From NCBI GenBank assembly GCA_963930775.1, contig OZ005690.1:3766225-3830224 (forward strand): a stretch of 64,000 nt of DNA, written 5' to 3'. Each line of letters starts with the position of its first letter. The stretch's first letter is position 1. The notes under the pieces are model-generated. The model was not told the origin of the DNA. It did no database searches and saw nothing but the letters and a program-made list of their open reading frames with translations. The translations under genes were made by a program, and so were the position numbers. Positions 9,597 through 20,854 of the stretch are shown in pieces. This DNA comes from Cliona cf. orientalis (lineage: Eukaryota; Porifera; Demospongiae; Clionaida; Clionaidae).

Positions 9597-10784
9597 TTGA
9601 GTAGTAGGCTTGTCACCCCACGATGTGGTTTCTGTAGAGATCTGTGGGCATGTTTTGATAGAACGTTGTGCTTTCTTGGAAAGACATATCGGGCTTGCTA
9701 TATAAACTTGTGCATGTCAGTAAATTGTTTCCCGTTCCCATTTCTACCTGATGGCATGCAGTTAATTATTCCGTAGGAACCTTAAACAGATTGCAATGGT
9801 TCAAGTATTAACCACTGATAATAAATCTCCTCAAAAGTTAGCAACGGAAGCATTGGAAAGGTATTATTCCAAGAATGGGAGGTCCTAGCTAATTAGCATA
9901 AGTAAGTATATCGTGGCACCAAAGGAAGCAGGGATTACATGTGCATGGCCATAGAAATCGTTTATTTAACTTCAATATAGCCTTTGCCAGATGAAGTGAA
10001 GGATATGATCAATTGCTTTGCAACATATTATTTTACCTCAAGAATGTGGCAGGCCACATGTATGGTTAAATTTGCTTCCTGTTACTTGGAAGTCCTCATA
10101 TAGAGCCTAATTAACCTATCGTACTCATCTCTAGTCCCCATTGCATGGGTTACTGCGTATATATAGCTGCTCAAACGAAAGTGGTTGGCCAAAATGCCAT
10201 CTAGCATCTCAATTGAAACAATACCATTTTGAATTTTGTTGTATTATGACAAAAAATATAGCATGTGGAACTGATGCAACCCACACTAGTCAGGAATTCA
10301 AGCTAAATGCGAATTACAAATGTATATATGTATAACAATTGTTTTAAAGCAATAACATGTAAAATAGGCTCAACTGGCAGTGGAACTCTTTCCTACTAGC
10401 TACTGCATGTGGACACCCTTAAGAGATAGAGCGTTACTGTGAGAAATAAAAGTGTTTAGCTCAGGTCAAATGGTTTTGATCACCTCCTGCTCATAAGTCA
10501 CGTACACTGTCAGATGGACAAACAAGATGATAGTGGTTGTATTTAGGACTTGGTATCAAATCGACACCTAATTTTGACACCCTTTACCAAATGAAACAAA
10601 TAGTCCAATTTTGGTAAAGGTCATCACGTGTATATGTATATTATATGTGCATTCAACGGGAATGTTGATTATGTATCCTCAAAATTAATATTGGACCAGG
10701 CTAGAGAATGATAATATTATATTATGTTGAAGGTTTACAAGAAGTTTAGTGTGCATGTATGTGGTCTATGTTGTGTTTTTTTAC
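9597..10784. other. Intergenic, no gene seen
   Basis: The first 240 bp continue the duplicated 5' flank of copies 1 and 2. About 10440-10555 repeats 4228-4345. The remainder is AT-rich with no supported ORF. Confidence 0.5.
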
Positions 10785-10786
10785 TG

Positions 10787-11680
10787 AAGTGAAAACTTGA
10801 TCACATGCCCAGTAGCTGCATAATGGTTCATATGGTAAAAGGTCGTCAATATAGTGCGTACACAGTCCAAGCCACATCGATGCCGGCACCTCAATTGCAG
10901 AGATGGAGTCTGAGACTGACTCTCGACCTCAACACTGACAATTTCATAATGGTTTTCTGAGATATGAAAATAAAAAAAAGTAGAATATCTGATGTACATG
11001 TATGTATCCAGCCAAGAGTAAATAATAAGGAGGGGGAAGAGAGTGTCGAACGCGCTATATACCCCGTGTAATATGTTTTCGGCAAGTAATGTGACTTTCA
11101 GCCGTGCGCACGTGACTAGCTCAAGGTGCTAAACACTTGATTTTTCTTAGAACTGAGAAGAATAGAGGCATTTTTTCACGAGTTTTATGCTAGATTCTTC
11201 ATAAACGCTTGTTTTATATTGTGATCTGCTCGTGCTTTCGGTCGAAATCGTGCTCGCGTTAGCTTGCACTTGAGGCCACGCCCACAACGTACCATTTGAA
11301 TCGAGCGCTCTGATTGGTCAATTTTTGAATTCCTGGAGCGTGACTTTCCGAAAACATCTTGTACAGAGGATATAGCGCGTTCGATACTCTCTTCCCCTCC
11401 TTATTATTTACTCTTGATCAAGGAATACCTTACTGTGTTCTGTGATAAGTAGATCTATGGCTGGTCAACTTCACACGTTCCCTTAGCTTACGTAATCCCG
11501 TCGGTGTGCATAAATAAAGCCAGCTTGTGCTAAATATAGCACGTATCCATGCATGTGTGCCACGACTGATCTGAAGTTTAGAAGCTGTACTGTGAGATCA
11601 AGTTTGTCACTGTGATTGAAGCATAGAAACTTAATTGTCACTATCAAGGTAAAGTCGCTCTCAGACTCCATTCTATTAGT
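10787..11680. mobile_element. Inverted-repeat element, degenerate, relative of 57190-58259
   Basis: The left part (10787-10960) matches the left arm of the element at 57190, and 11608-11680 matches part of its right arm (gtgattgaagcatagaaact). The outer right end is lost and another MITE is nested in the middle (11017-11416). No coding sequence. Confidence 0.5.
11017..11416. mobile_element. MITE with about 65-bp inverted ends, nested
   Basis: Inverted ends begin agagtaaataataaggaggg and continue through a segment like agagtgtcgaacgcgctata; the right end is its near-exact reverse complement (11350-11416). No clear target duplication. It sits inside the older element 10787-11680. Confidence 0.6.
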
Positions 11681-11702
11681 GCATAGGTCATACAAGATTA
11701 TA

Positions 11703-12945
11703 CAGTGGACTTTCTGAATAACTGTCACCTTGGTACCTTAGGGACACTTTTGTTTGCAGGTACTAAATTTTAGTGAAATTAGCGATTTCCCCCATTTTCG
11801 CTAAAAATTGTACCCACGAGTATTAAATTTCGAATAAAATTAATAGAGCGTTGATTTTGCTATTTCCAAAATTCACTAATTAAAAATTTGTACCCTTTAT
11901 TGGGGGATTTTTGTTTAGTCATCTCCCACTCCTTCTAAATAAATATTTACAAAGAAAACTCATGATACCTATGACACTCTGCTGGTTTTAAAATCTTTAG
12001 TGACTGCTTGTCATTGAGTCAGCATTCAAAGATGTAGCAGTTGATACCTTTTTAAAACACCCACGCACGGTCTTCCAACTGAAGTTGATGAATCAATAGA
12101 AAGTTCATGCGTCTATCAGAACTCTGATTGTAGCCCATGGAAGCCAGCACCCTTGTGGCGTGCACATCAATTGAATTCTCCTTCCTCGTCTCCAGTATTC
12201 TGGTGGCGGCACATCAATTGAATTCTCCTTCCTCGTCTCCAGTGTCCTGGTGGCGGCACATCAATTGAATTCTCCTTCCTCGTCTCCAGTATCCTGGCGG
12301 CACATCAATTGAATTCTCCTTCCTCGTCTCCAGTGTCCTGGTGGCGGCACATCAATTGAATTCTCCTTCCTCGTCTCCAGTATCCTGGCGGCACATCAAT
12401 TGAATTCTCCTTCCTCGTCTCCAGTGTCCTGGTGGCGGCACATCAATTGAATTCTCCTTCCTCGTCTCCAGTATCCTGGCGGCACATCAATTGAATTCTC
12501 CTTCCTCGTCTCCAGTGTCCTGGTGGCGGCACATCAATTGAATTCTCCTTCCTCGTCTCCAGTATTCTGGTGGCACATCAATTGATCAACAGAGACAGAA
12601 AGAGAGTTGTCACCATTCACATATCTAGTGTACGTAATATCGTGCACATGCAGTCTTGCTAATAATATTACTTTTATGAGTAAGATCATGCTGCTTGCTA
12701 TTGCACTATAGTAATAATCTATGACGGTATGCAACCTGAAAGGGGCATGGTGATTTATATAGTCCCGCCCACCGTCCATTAGTCGGAGACCCTTTTGCAT
12801 GCAATTATATCACTGCGTGCAAGTGCCCATGTCCGTTGTCTAGAATTCGGAGGTTGTCTGCTATTTAGGTGCCACATATAATGAGATTTCAGTTGGTACA
12901 TATAGAAGTGTCCATTATTGGGAGTATCTGCATGTTAATAGAGAA
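11703..12945. mobile_element. Degenerate Tigger/pogo-like MITE, expanded by a minisatellite
   Basis: The left end (TA, then CAGTGGACTTTCTGAATAAC) and the right portion (12767-12945: tagtcggagacc, gaattcggaggttgtc, gtgtccattattgggag) match the ends of the element at 53422-54067, in the same order. The true right terminus is missing. The body is longer than the intact copies and includes the minisatellite at 12163-12586. Confidence 0.45.
12163..12586. repeat. Minisatellite, nine 47/44-bp units plus a partial
   Basis: Unit starts at 12163, 12210, 12257, 12301, 12348, 12392, 12439, 12483, 12530, with a partial at 12574. Each unit begins cacatcaattgaattctcct, continues tcctcgtctccag, and ends in either gtcctggtggcgg-type (47 bp) or atcctggcgg-type (44 bp). 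After the first two units, 44 and 47 alternate strictly, so the working repeat is a 91-bp dimer. There are no unique spacers, so this is not a CRISPR. Confidence 0.95.
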
Positions 12946-13379
12946 ATTTCATCAAGCCCAGCTACCTTTGTATTGCAGAAAAATTTCACGGAATTTTTTT
13001 TTTTTTTTGCTAATGTGATAAAGGTTGCAATATTCTTTATAATTATGTAATTTTTATAAAAAATTAGCGCGATAAAATTTTTACCAACGAGAGCGGGTGG
13101 TGAAATTTTTTTCCTAAAGGTCTGTAGGTCAGAGTCTAGCTACATAGCATTGATTTCACAACCCACGTAATTGTAGTAGAAAGACATGTTGTCTCTGTTT
13201 GACGTAATAAGTGATATTAAGGGCTTAGGAGTCTATATGCCCTTGGTGGTATCTATAAATTTTATAAACCCACATAGGTCGCACCAAGAGTGTATTAGGA
13301 AGAATATGCAGCTCCTGTATGTTAGTATTGCACTTATGCTGTGTGATGGTGGTGTCACAGCACATTAGTGGTAGATACC
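12946..13379. other. Intergenic, no gene seen
   Basis: AT-rich with a T-run near 12990-13010 and a segment (about 13060-13110) resembling 19905-19950 (gagagc, ggtgg, gaaatt), probably another short mobile element. No supported gene. Confidence 0.4.
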
Positions 13380-13720
13380 CAGGGTTTATTTCAGGATTTT
13401 GCTCCAGTGGGGGCAAATGCTTAGTGCCCAAATATTAGGGGGGGGGGGCAAGTGGAAAGAATCAGCACAGTGTGTGCGTAAGCACGCCCATCTAGGGGCA
13501 TGCTCCCCTGGGAAATTTTTAATCTTACAACCCCTGAGATTACTTCTGGTAGCTTCTGAGAGCATATAATTTCGTTATATTATGCAGCTACATCTCTCTC
13601 TCTCTTTTTAGTAATAATAATAGTATTATTATTACTGTGGTATGTTTTCTAGGGGCGGCAACCAAGTTTCCAGTGGGGGCAAAAGCCCCCCCCCCCCTCC
13701 CCCCCTTGAAATAAACCCTG
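13380..13720. mobile_element. hAT-like MITE, CAGGGTTTATTTCA termini
   Basis: 341 bp with inverted ends cagggtttatttca and tgaaataaaccctg. Direct atacc flanks both sides (a 5-bp duplication). The interior has G-runs and C-runs that form a second inverted repeat around ccagtgggggcaa. The family resembles the element at 23294-23587, which also has 5-bp flanks. Confidence 0.6.
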
Positions 13721-14017
13721 ATACCAGACAAATGCTGTATAAGTACGTACATGATTTTGTGAAAACTGTGTGGCCACAAGCCTATGAATAATACTATAAG
13801 GTAGCCCCTTGGTGGGGTAGTTCTGACCAGACACTGTGCAGCACACTTGCAACCACATAGCCACATGTATGATCACTGTATAAACGAAACATGGATTCTG
13901 CATAGCTACATGCATGGTTAGGCTGGCATACGTAGGATGACGCCACCATTTCACAGTGTAGAGCTTGCTCGCCCACGCAGTTACGTACTCTTCCTAATAC
14001 ATTCTTGGTCGCACTTA
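13721..14017. other. Intergenic, no gene seen
   Basis: Short unique stretch between two MITEs. Overlapping ORFs here change frame into the MITEs and show no conserved domain. Confidence 0.4.
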
Positions 14018-14332
14018 CCGTACTTCCTCGAAATCTCGCCGCGGCGAGATTTAATTTCAAGTCGCTGCACCCTGTGGCGAAATTTCGAGGGCGGCGAGAT
14101 TTTGAGAGTGGCGACTAGTCCACTCACCCGCCTCGCGCCTGCGCACTCGTCCATTTCGATAGTGCAAATCGTGCGCGTGCGCCTGCAGTCCGCGTACTTT
14201 GAATCCGACGACCCTTTTCCATGCGGCGAGATTTCGAGGGCGGCGTTTATTGGAACCAACCTCCTCATAGGTGCGGCGAGACTTCGAGGGCGGCAGGATT
14301 TCGAGGTGCGGCGAGATTTCGAGGAAATACGG
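14018..14332. mobile_element. GC-rich MITE with CCGTA termini, TA duplication
   Basis: 315 bp. Left end CCGTACTTCCTCGAAATCTC and onwards; right end its reverse complement with one mismatch in 25. TA at 14016-14017 and 14333-14334. The interior repeats gcggcgagatttcgagg several times, so it is much more GC-rich than its surroundings and produces spurious long ORFs on both strands. Confidence 0.75.
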
Positions 14333-14650
14333 TAAGAGTGTATAATAGGTATGCATATCTGGTTACAACCCATGTAGCCAGACCAGACTGGTAGTAAACA
14401 GCCAATGACGTATATGTTTGACATCATATTCAGTCACCCTGTGTTTTGTACGTATTATTTGCAAAGCTACAAAGATATATGTGTAGGTAGTTAGCCAGTA
14501 TAGGGTGCATGTATGGTTACCTTTACTGCATGTGGCTTCCCAGGATGTGGCTTATCACTATGAACATGCATATAATATTATTATGGTTACCTGTATATGT
14601 AGGAAATTCCTGTTAGTATCAAATCTATGTAGGGGCACTGTAATATTATA
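14333..14650. other. Intergenic, no gene seen
   Basis: AT-rich unique DNA between two mobile elements. Confidence 0.4.
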
Positions 14651-15038
14651 CAAGTATAAAAACAATTGAATAAAATTGAAGGATGAAGTAGGGATGGCAG
14701 TGCCAAAAAGTACACAAACAAGATTCGTAGGGATAACGTATCACATCCACTATACATCCCTACGCTTGCTTTTCTCATACACATCTGATTCAGCATGTAA
14801 TTTAAAGTGTCACTACCGTATTGATATTGATCCCTGGGTATACAGTATTGATTTTCCATTCCTGCATGCATGTGCCCCATATATAATATTATGCCAGTGT
14901 GTGCACGGCTACTCAAAAAGCAAGCGTAGGGATGTATAGTGGATGTGATACGTTATCCCTACGAATCTTGTTTGTGTACTTTTTGGCACTGCCATCCCTA
15001 CTTCATCCTTCAATTTTATTCAATTGTTTTTATACTTG
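14651..15038. mobile_element. Foldback MITE, perfect 123-bp inverted ends
   Basis: Arms 14651-14773 and 14916-15038 are exact reverse complements by my reading, with 142 bp between them. Ends read caagtataaaaacaattg. Older members of the family with imperfect arms are at 28814-29144 and 35971-36256. No transposase. The perfect arms suggest recent movement or hairpin-templated repair. Confidence 0.8.
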
Positions 15039-16658
15039 TTACTGTTCTTTTTTTAGTGCCCTCAGGGCCTGGTAGTTATTAATTTTCATCAATGCCACCT
15101 AGCTGACTAATCTCGTGGGGACAGAGGCTGAGCATATACCATGGCGACCGGCTTACCTATTCATTGTTTAATATTAAAAATTTAATGCATGGAACTAGCT
15201 ACTTCAAAGTTTTTTTCTGGACCTATATAGCTACATCCAACTGTGCTCCAGCAATAAATACAATATTATTATAGGGAAGCAAGTACACCATGTTTGTGTG
15301 ATCTTAGCCCGGCTTTGAGTCAGGTACTACTGCGGCTATATGTATGGTACCCCAACACACCGTGAGTTCAAACTTGAATACTCCTGCTGTAAGTGCAAAT
15401 CCCAGGCAGTCTTTGATAGTTTGTGAGGGCGTCTTCTTTTGCATCACACACTATTGAACGTGCATCAGTGGGGTTCTCGAGACTGCTCAGGTAACTAGTT
15501 GACCTGCGAATGAAGCCACGCCCCTCGTTATCTCGATCCTGAAGCTGGCTGACTCAACCCGGCGGCAAACTTGAAAGAAGGCTGTTTAGAACCAAGTAGC
15601 GACGAAACCATTTCGTTTCAGAAGCATATTTTATAGGTCAGTAAGCTTACTGTTGGTAAGTAGCCACTATGATCGACAGTTCACTGAGATGATCAGCTGA
15701 GCGCTCGTGCTCGATCGGCGAGCAGGCCAGATCGATCCTGGCTGCCCCGGCGCACGCGCGCCACTTACATCGGTCACATGACTTCACCATGGCAACACCA
15801 AATGAGCATGCGCATTATATGACAAAATGGCTAATTGGACACACCAATCCTGATAATACAAAACGAGCTTGCCACAGACATGCGCGCTCCATAATGGAGT
15901 GGATTTATACTTGAACTAAGGTGAGCGGTCATGGTAGTCTTGAGTTAGCCCAGGAAAACAGAAAGAAAGAAAGAAAGAAAGAATAAGAAATGGCTATTTT
16001 TTTGAACATCTGGTTCTGGCATATACAATTGAGTTGATGGATGATCTTGGTCTTGTTAGATAGATAATTTGCTGTAGATTCTGATTTTGACACTTAGAAA
16101 GTTCACAAAGTTACCCATTTTGAGATATTTGGATTTTTGTAATGTATTATATATATGGAGTATCCGTGCCATCCCTACTTATAGAGTCTACCGACTCTAT
16201 GATATTATATTGATTGCATGCACACTTCCTGTTTGGTGTACATGTATAGTATATACTCCTAAGTCCTGATATGCATGTACTATACTACTTTAAAGATGAA
16301 CTGACTATAATACCCTTTTGGATATGATACTGTTTTCGCTGGAAACAGGAATTGACTGGAGACTGGATGGTACCAGGTAGCATTGCATATTACCTGGCAT
16401 GCATGCATGCCTATATATAGAGGTTAGACTGTACCCTGGTATGGCTGCCTGAAAAGACTTGTAAATATAGTACTGTTACAGTAGTTAATCCTCGTCGCAA
16501 AGCGTAGGTGGAGGGTTACTGTAATAGTTTGGTCCGTCCGTCTGTCTGTCCCCTTTGCTAAATGGTAAGGGTCGTCATAGAGAAAGTATGCATTCTATGT
16601 ACATTGTATGTGTAGCATAAAGGAAGAGTGGTCATGTTAAGTCCTGCCCAGTGGAGTA
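15039..16658. other. Intergenic, no gene recognised
   Basis: A more GC-rich patch (about 15480-15800) with CpGs and ccacgccc is followed by an AGAA microsatellite (15960-15985) and a copy of the short palindrome agagtctaccgactct near 16184. A 40-odd residue frame starting near 15790 has no family resemblance. No gene can be supported. Confidence 0.4.
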
Positions 16659-17299
16659 CAGTGGACTCTCTATTAACAGACACTCCCAATAACGGACCTC
16701 TACCAAATAACGGACATTGGTATATGTACCAACCGATATCTCCATATGTTTAATACAGTAGCAGTACCTGAATAGCGGACAACCTCCGAATTCCGGATAA
16801 CGGACACAGCAGCTTGCACGAAGTAATACAGTACTATACAAAAAACGTTCCGACTAACGGACGGCGGTGGGTGTGGCTAACCCCGCCCACGACCTTCTTA
16901 CATGCAGTTCATGGCATTATTAACAATCTGTACAAAAATAATAAGACGGCAATACATGTAGACATTCTAAAAAACGGTAGTACTTTGTCTAGCTATAGTA
17001 ATGACAACAGCCACTGCTTTACTTGCTCAAATGGCAAGTAGCTACCCATTCATCCACCATGACACAATTGACACTCGTCGAGTCAATCATTTCTTTGAAA
17101 CAGACTGAATAGTGCAATACAATGTCATAAAAACACTTGAGTATGTCATGAATTTCTTTATAACATGAATTATTGGCTATAAAATTAATATTAGATGAAG
17201 TGGGGGGTGACTAAAGTAAAATACCCCAATAAAGGACATACCCCGAATAAAGGACAGAAGCCTATGTACCAAGGTGTCCGTTATTCGGAGAGTCCACTG
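16659..17299. mobile_element. Tigger/pogo-like MITE, TA duplication
   Basis: Ends CAGTGGACTCTCTATTAACA and, inverted, TGTCCGTTATTCGGAGAGTC then CACTG; TA at 16657-16658 and 17300-17301. 641 bp. It is related along its whole length to 53422-54067 in the opposite orientation. Ends and TA duplication are typical of pogo/Tigger non-autonomous elements. No intact transposase. Confidence 0.75.
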
Positions 17300-17548
17300 T
17301 AGTATAGTGTGCAGCTGTTGCAACGTGGCACCTATACCTCAACTATATGACTGCAGTGGTTTTTAAGTGCATATTTCAGTTGAAGTATGTCATAGAGACT
17401 TTCAGCTTGTATAATGACATATAGCCAGGAGCCTCCCTCCAACTCTTAGCTAGTACCAGAGCCCCCTTTATGTGCAGCTAGGGTATGTAGTTCAGTAGTA
17501 GCAGAACACCTGTTCAGGTGCAGGGTATGTTACAGTAGTTCAATACAT

Positions 17549-17597
17549 AATAGTTAATATATCATGGGCGCGAGGGATGTAGGGCATTTATTGCATC
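17549..17597 (+). repeat. 49-bp direct repeat, left copy, flanking the palindrome
   Basis: Identical to 18127-18175; starts aatagttaatatatcatggg and ends atttattgcatc. The pair brackets the 530-bp palindrome exactly, as a target duplication would, but is unusually long for one. Confidence 0.85.
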
Positions 17598-18127
17598 TGA
17601 GTGTAGAAAAAGATCTGTGTGCTAGCTGTGCAAGTAATGGCAAATAGCAGTGACTTAATTTCAATACATCAATTCAATATTCATCGAAGCTTTTCTGTGC
17701 AAGTGATGCACTTCATCAGGATGAACAAAAAAGAAATCACCACTAGCTTAAATAGAAGGAGAGGAAAAACGGAGTGAGACAGAAAACTGATAACAGCAAG
17801 AAAACATGACTCCAGTACAAGAAAAACAGAGACAAAAAATATGTTAGGGCTACCTAGTCAACGTTGACTAGGTAGCCCTAACATATTTTTTGTCTCTGTT
17901 TTTCTTGTACTGGAGTCATGTTTTCTTGCTGTTATCAGTTTTCTGTCTCACTCCGTTTTTCCTCTCCTTCTATTTAAGCTAGTGGTGATTTCTTTTTTGT
18001 TCATCCTGATGAAGTGCATCACTTGCACAGAAAAGCTTCGATGAATATTGAATTGATGTATTGAAATTAAGTCACTGCTATTTGCCATTACTTGCACAGC
18101 TAGCACACAGATCTTTTTCTACACTCA
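17598..18127. mobile_element. Perfect 2 x 265-bp palindrome (possible Penelope-like end pair)
   Basis: The two arms meet without a spacer at 17862/17863 (gtcaac/gttgac). Every part I compared (outer ends, the hammerhead-like block, the centre) is exactly complementary, and the arm lengths agree to the base. Each arm includes CCTGATGAAGTGCATCACTT followed by GCACAGAAAAGCTTCG, which resembles a hammerhead ribozyme core (CUGAUGA, a GUGC/GCAC stem, GAAA) of the kind found in Penelope-like element ends. No reverse transcriptase is present. That assignment is inference; the palindrome itself is directly visible. Confidence 0.8.
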
Positions 18128-18175
18128 ATAGTTAATATATCATGGGCGCGAGGGATGTAGGGCATTTATTGCATC
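18127..18175 (+). repeat. 49-bp direct repeat, right copy
   Basis: Identical to 17549-17597. Its first base is shared with the last base of the palindrome. Confidence 0.85.
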
Positions 18176-18862
18176 GAAGCCTGAGGGCCTTGTGCCTGAG
18201 GGTTGAAGGCAATATTAAATGCCATGTATCCCGAGTGCACAAGTTTATATCCCTTGGGCATGGCTATACCATAGATATGCATATTAGAACACAAAACTTA
18301 TCTTTCTCGAAACGGACAAACAAATCCACTTTCTGAGTCAGGTTCTCCTATCCTAAAAACAAGGCTACATGCATACGCAGTAAACTACCTAGATATACGT
18401 GTACGGTGGCTACTGTGTTGACCCGCAATCGATCGATCGACGACTCTTCGCATCGCTTCGAACCAGCGATTTCCCGTCATACGTTCCATTTAGTCTCACG
18501 AGGCGCTTCATTGATAATTTTACTTTTTTTGCTACCAACGTGTTTATTGTTCAAGGCCTGCAGCATTTAATATTGCATTTTGACTTCCCTTTAGCCACTA
18601 ATATTGCACTGTGGGTTTCCTGGAGCTATTTATATTGCACTGTGGGTTTCCTGGAGCTATTCATATTGCACTGCTCATCTCTAGGAAATGCATTATGGTG
18701 TATATTTTACTTAGCAACAATGTAGTAAGTAAACAGGATATAATCCATGATATTGAACATGCATAGTATTGTACACAGTGAGCCATATGCTATATGCATG
18801 CATGTACAGCGGTGAAGGTTCTGCACTCCTGTGCATTCATTGTTAAGTGCAGCTTGCTGATA
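18176..18862. other. Intergenic, no gene seen
   Basis: Contains a short tandem repeat around 18600-18665 (two to three units ending tatattgcactg, tgggtttcctggagct). No supported gene. Confidence 0.4.
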
Positions 18863-19043
18863 TACCATAAAGCGACATTTTTAGGTACGAGTTTTATAAT
18901 AATATGCGAATTATACAATGCAAGTCAAATGGTGATCGCATAAATTTTTATCATATTACAATAAATGAAACGTATGTATAAATTAAAGTTGTGTAAACTT
19001 TTCAAGAGGTCCACTTTACTCAGACATCGGTCGCTTTATGGTA
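18863..19043. mobile_element. Small MITE, TACCATAAAGCGAC termini
   Basis: 181 bp with inverted ends taccataaagcgac and gtcgctttatggta. The inner part (gacattttta, gtacgagtttta) resembles stretches near 34225 and 63190, which look like degraded relatives. Confidence 0.6.
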
Positions 19044-19602
19044 GTATACAGTGACAGCAACCATGTATGCTGAAGAAAGTATTTGATGTAATGCATAGTA
19101 ATAGAGATCAATCCATTTGATACTACTATCAATATAGAATCTGCATGCCATATATGAAGTGACCCCATAATTATGACATTTGAAACCCTTTGTTCTATAG
19201 CTCTCCTATAGTAAGTTCCTCAAAACAACTTGTCAATACACTTAGGAAGCAACTAGATATTGATAAACAGAATCTATCATAAGATATTACACTCTCAGAA
19301 GGAACCTCATCAAAGGAAGCGGCTGCCTAGCTAATATGAACTGAATATATTTCCAAGAATCCCATATATCGGCTTAGGAAGTGACCAGACACGATGTCGA
19401 CGTCTCTATGCATGGGCACCTAAGTCAGTGTCATACAGACCATGCAAGAATGTCAATACCTATAGCTACGTATAGGCTCCATGACTACCTATTATTATAA
19501 GTGTACATAGTACATGGTAGTGTCAGAGGAACCTAATTCAATAGTAAGGATATAATAGACTATTGATGTATATCCGGCTGTAATATAGTCAGTTGTATCA
19601 TA
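19044..19602. other. Intergenic, no gene seen
   Basis: AT-rich unique DNA without recognisable features. Confidence 0.4.
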
Positions 19603-19809
19603 CCGTAGGTCGGGTTTTAATTGCGAGTATCTATTAATTGCGAATTGCGAGTTTTTGTACGTTTCGGAATTAATAGATTCGCAAACATAAACGTGCACGT
19701 ATACTACAGCACGGTACGGGGTCGTCCATCGCAATTATTGGATTCGCAATTTGCCTTGACTTGACTAGAACGCAATTATTAAACTACTCAATTAAAACCC
19801 GTCCTACGG
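19603..19809. mobile_element. MITE with CCGTAGG termini, second copy
   Basis: 207 bp, TA at 19601-19602 and 19810-19811. Left end CCGTAGGTCGGGTTTTAATTG, right end the reverse complement with slight change. Same family as 6228-6421 (cgtgcacgtatactacag shared in the interior). Confidence 0.75.
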
Positions 19810-20164
19810 TAATTAATTTACTGCAAATAGAGCCAAAAATTCAAGTTTGCTAGACATGCGCAGCTATTGCTACATGTACCTTTTTATTACAGAAATATTC
19901 GATGAAAGAGTAATTTCAAGGGCTAAAATTTCACCAATGAGAGCAGGTGGCGAAATTGGTACAAATTGTCTCCTGCATGCATGGCAAAAGTTAATTCCTG
20001 CTATTTGATTTACAATGTAGAGTCCACCATGTATTAATTGTTTGGGTTCTATCCATCTAGTCATGGTTGATTGGCCACATGAACTTTCTATCTCAGTAAT
20101 ATCTTCCTTTTTGTAGGTTGCGCATGTTCAGCAGATAATTATTGCTAGCTGTACGTACGTGCTA

Positions 20165-20252
20165 TTAATTATATTATATACAACGAAAAATATTTTTCAG
20201 ATGATCATTTTTCTTAATATATAGTCCGTGTCATTACATGATAGCATAGATA
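20165..20252 (-). pseudogene. Relic of the kinase gene 3' end
   Basis: The stretch matches 6440-6510, the end of the kinase-kelch gene and its 3' flank, in the same orientation (gtcattaca, aaaaatatttttcaga). Another 40-bp scrap of the same 3' flank is at about 38931-38972 in the other orientation. No coding capacity remains. Confidence 0.5.
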
Positions 20253-20854
20253 TGCGTCTCGGATGCACCTGGTTGCTATGAAAGTGCGGCACGGGCGGAG
20301 AGATAGTCTGCACTACAAGGCTCAGGATTGGTCAGAACTGTAGGGCTGTGTGCACAAAGAAGAGTGTCCTTAATACCTCGGGCCATATCTACAACTAGAG
20401 ACGCATTGTTGAACGATCAGTGCAAAGTGCATCGCGTTTCGAGAGGCCTGCTAAGCTGGTGCTCGCCCTGGCGCTAGCCACTGAGCCTCGAGCGAAGCAA
20501 GAGGCGAGGTCTGTTCTTTGTCATACCTGTCAGTAGTCCGGTAGCGACGTTTGAGCAGAGTGAAAACGTCGTCATTACACACTAAGTTGGAGCCAGAACA
20601 ACCGCTTGCTGTTAGGGGTGTGGCCTGTGCAATAATTGATATAGGTTCAAAGTTCATGCTCGTTCCATTTGCGCATGCATGCACATGGTACTGGATAATC
20701 TTGCACAGGTAGGATACTGTTTGTGCATGAACTATGTCTCTATGTTTTGTGAGCATGTACTGATCATGCATTCTAGCCACATTATCCCATGATTGTGACA
20801 TTAAACATACTTGTTAACTCTCAGAAGGAAAGTCATGGTTATTGGAGCCATATC
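20253..20854. other. Intergenic, no gene supported
   Basis: A 116-codon open frame on the minus strand (20451-20801) has no recognisable domain, so I do not call it. Part of the sequence (gagcctcgagcgaagcaag) looks repeat-like. Confidence 0.35.

Noticed and set aside
12163..12586. Regular direct repeats that could suggest a CRISPR array
   Set aside because: Units are contiguous and there are no unique spacers. The host is eukaryotic; it is a minisatellite.
13937..14427. ORFs of 100-148 codons on both strands
   Set aside because: They cross the GC-rich MITE at 14018-14332 and are by-products of its gcggcgagatttcgagg repeats.
15790..15918. Short frame starting MATPNEHAHYM
   Set aside because: Only about 40 codons, no domain and no splice signals I would trust.
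20451..20801. 116-codon minus-strand ORF
   Set aside because: No recognisable domain, no paralog in the window and repeat-like sequence in its 5' half; coding status cannot be supported.
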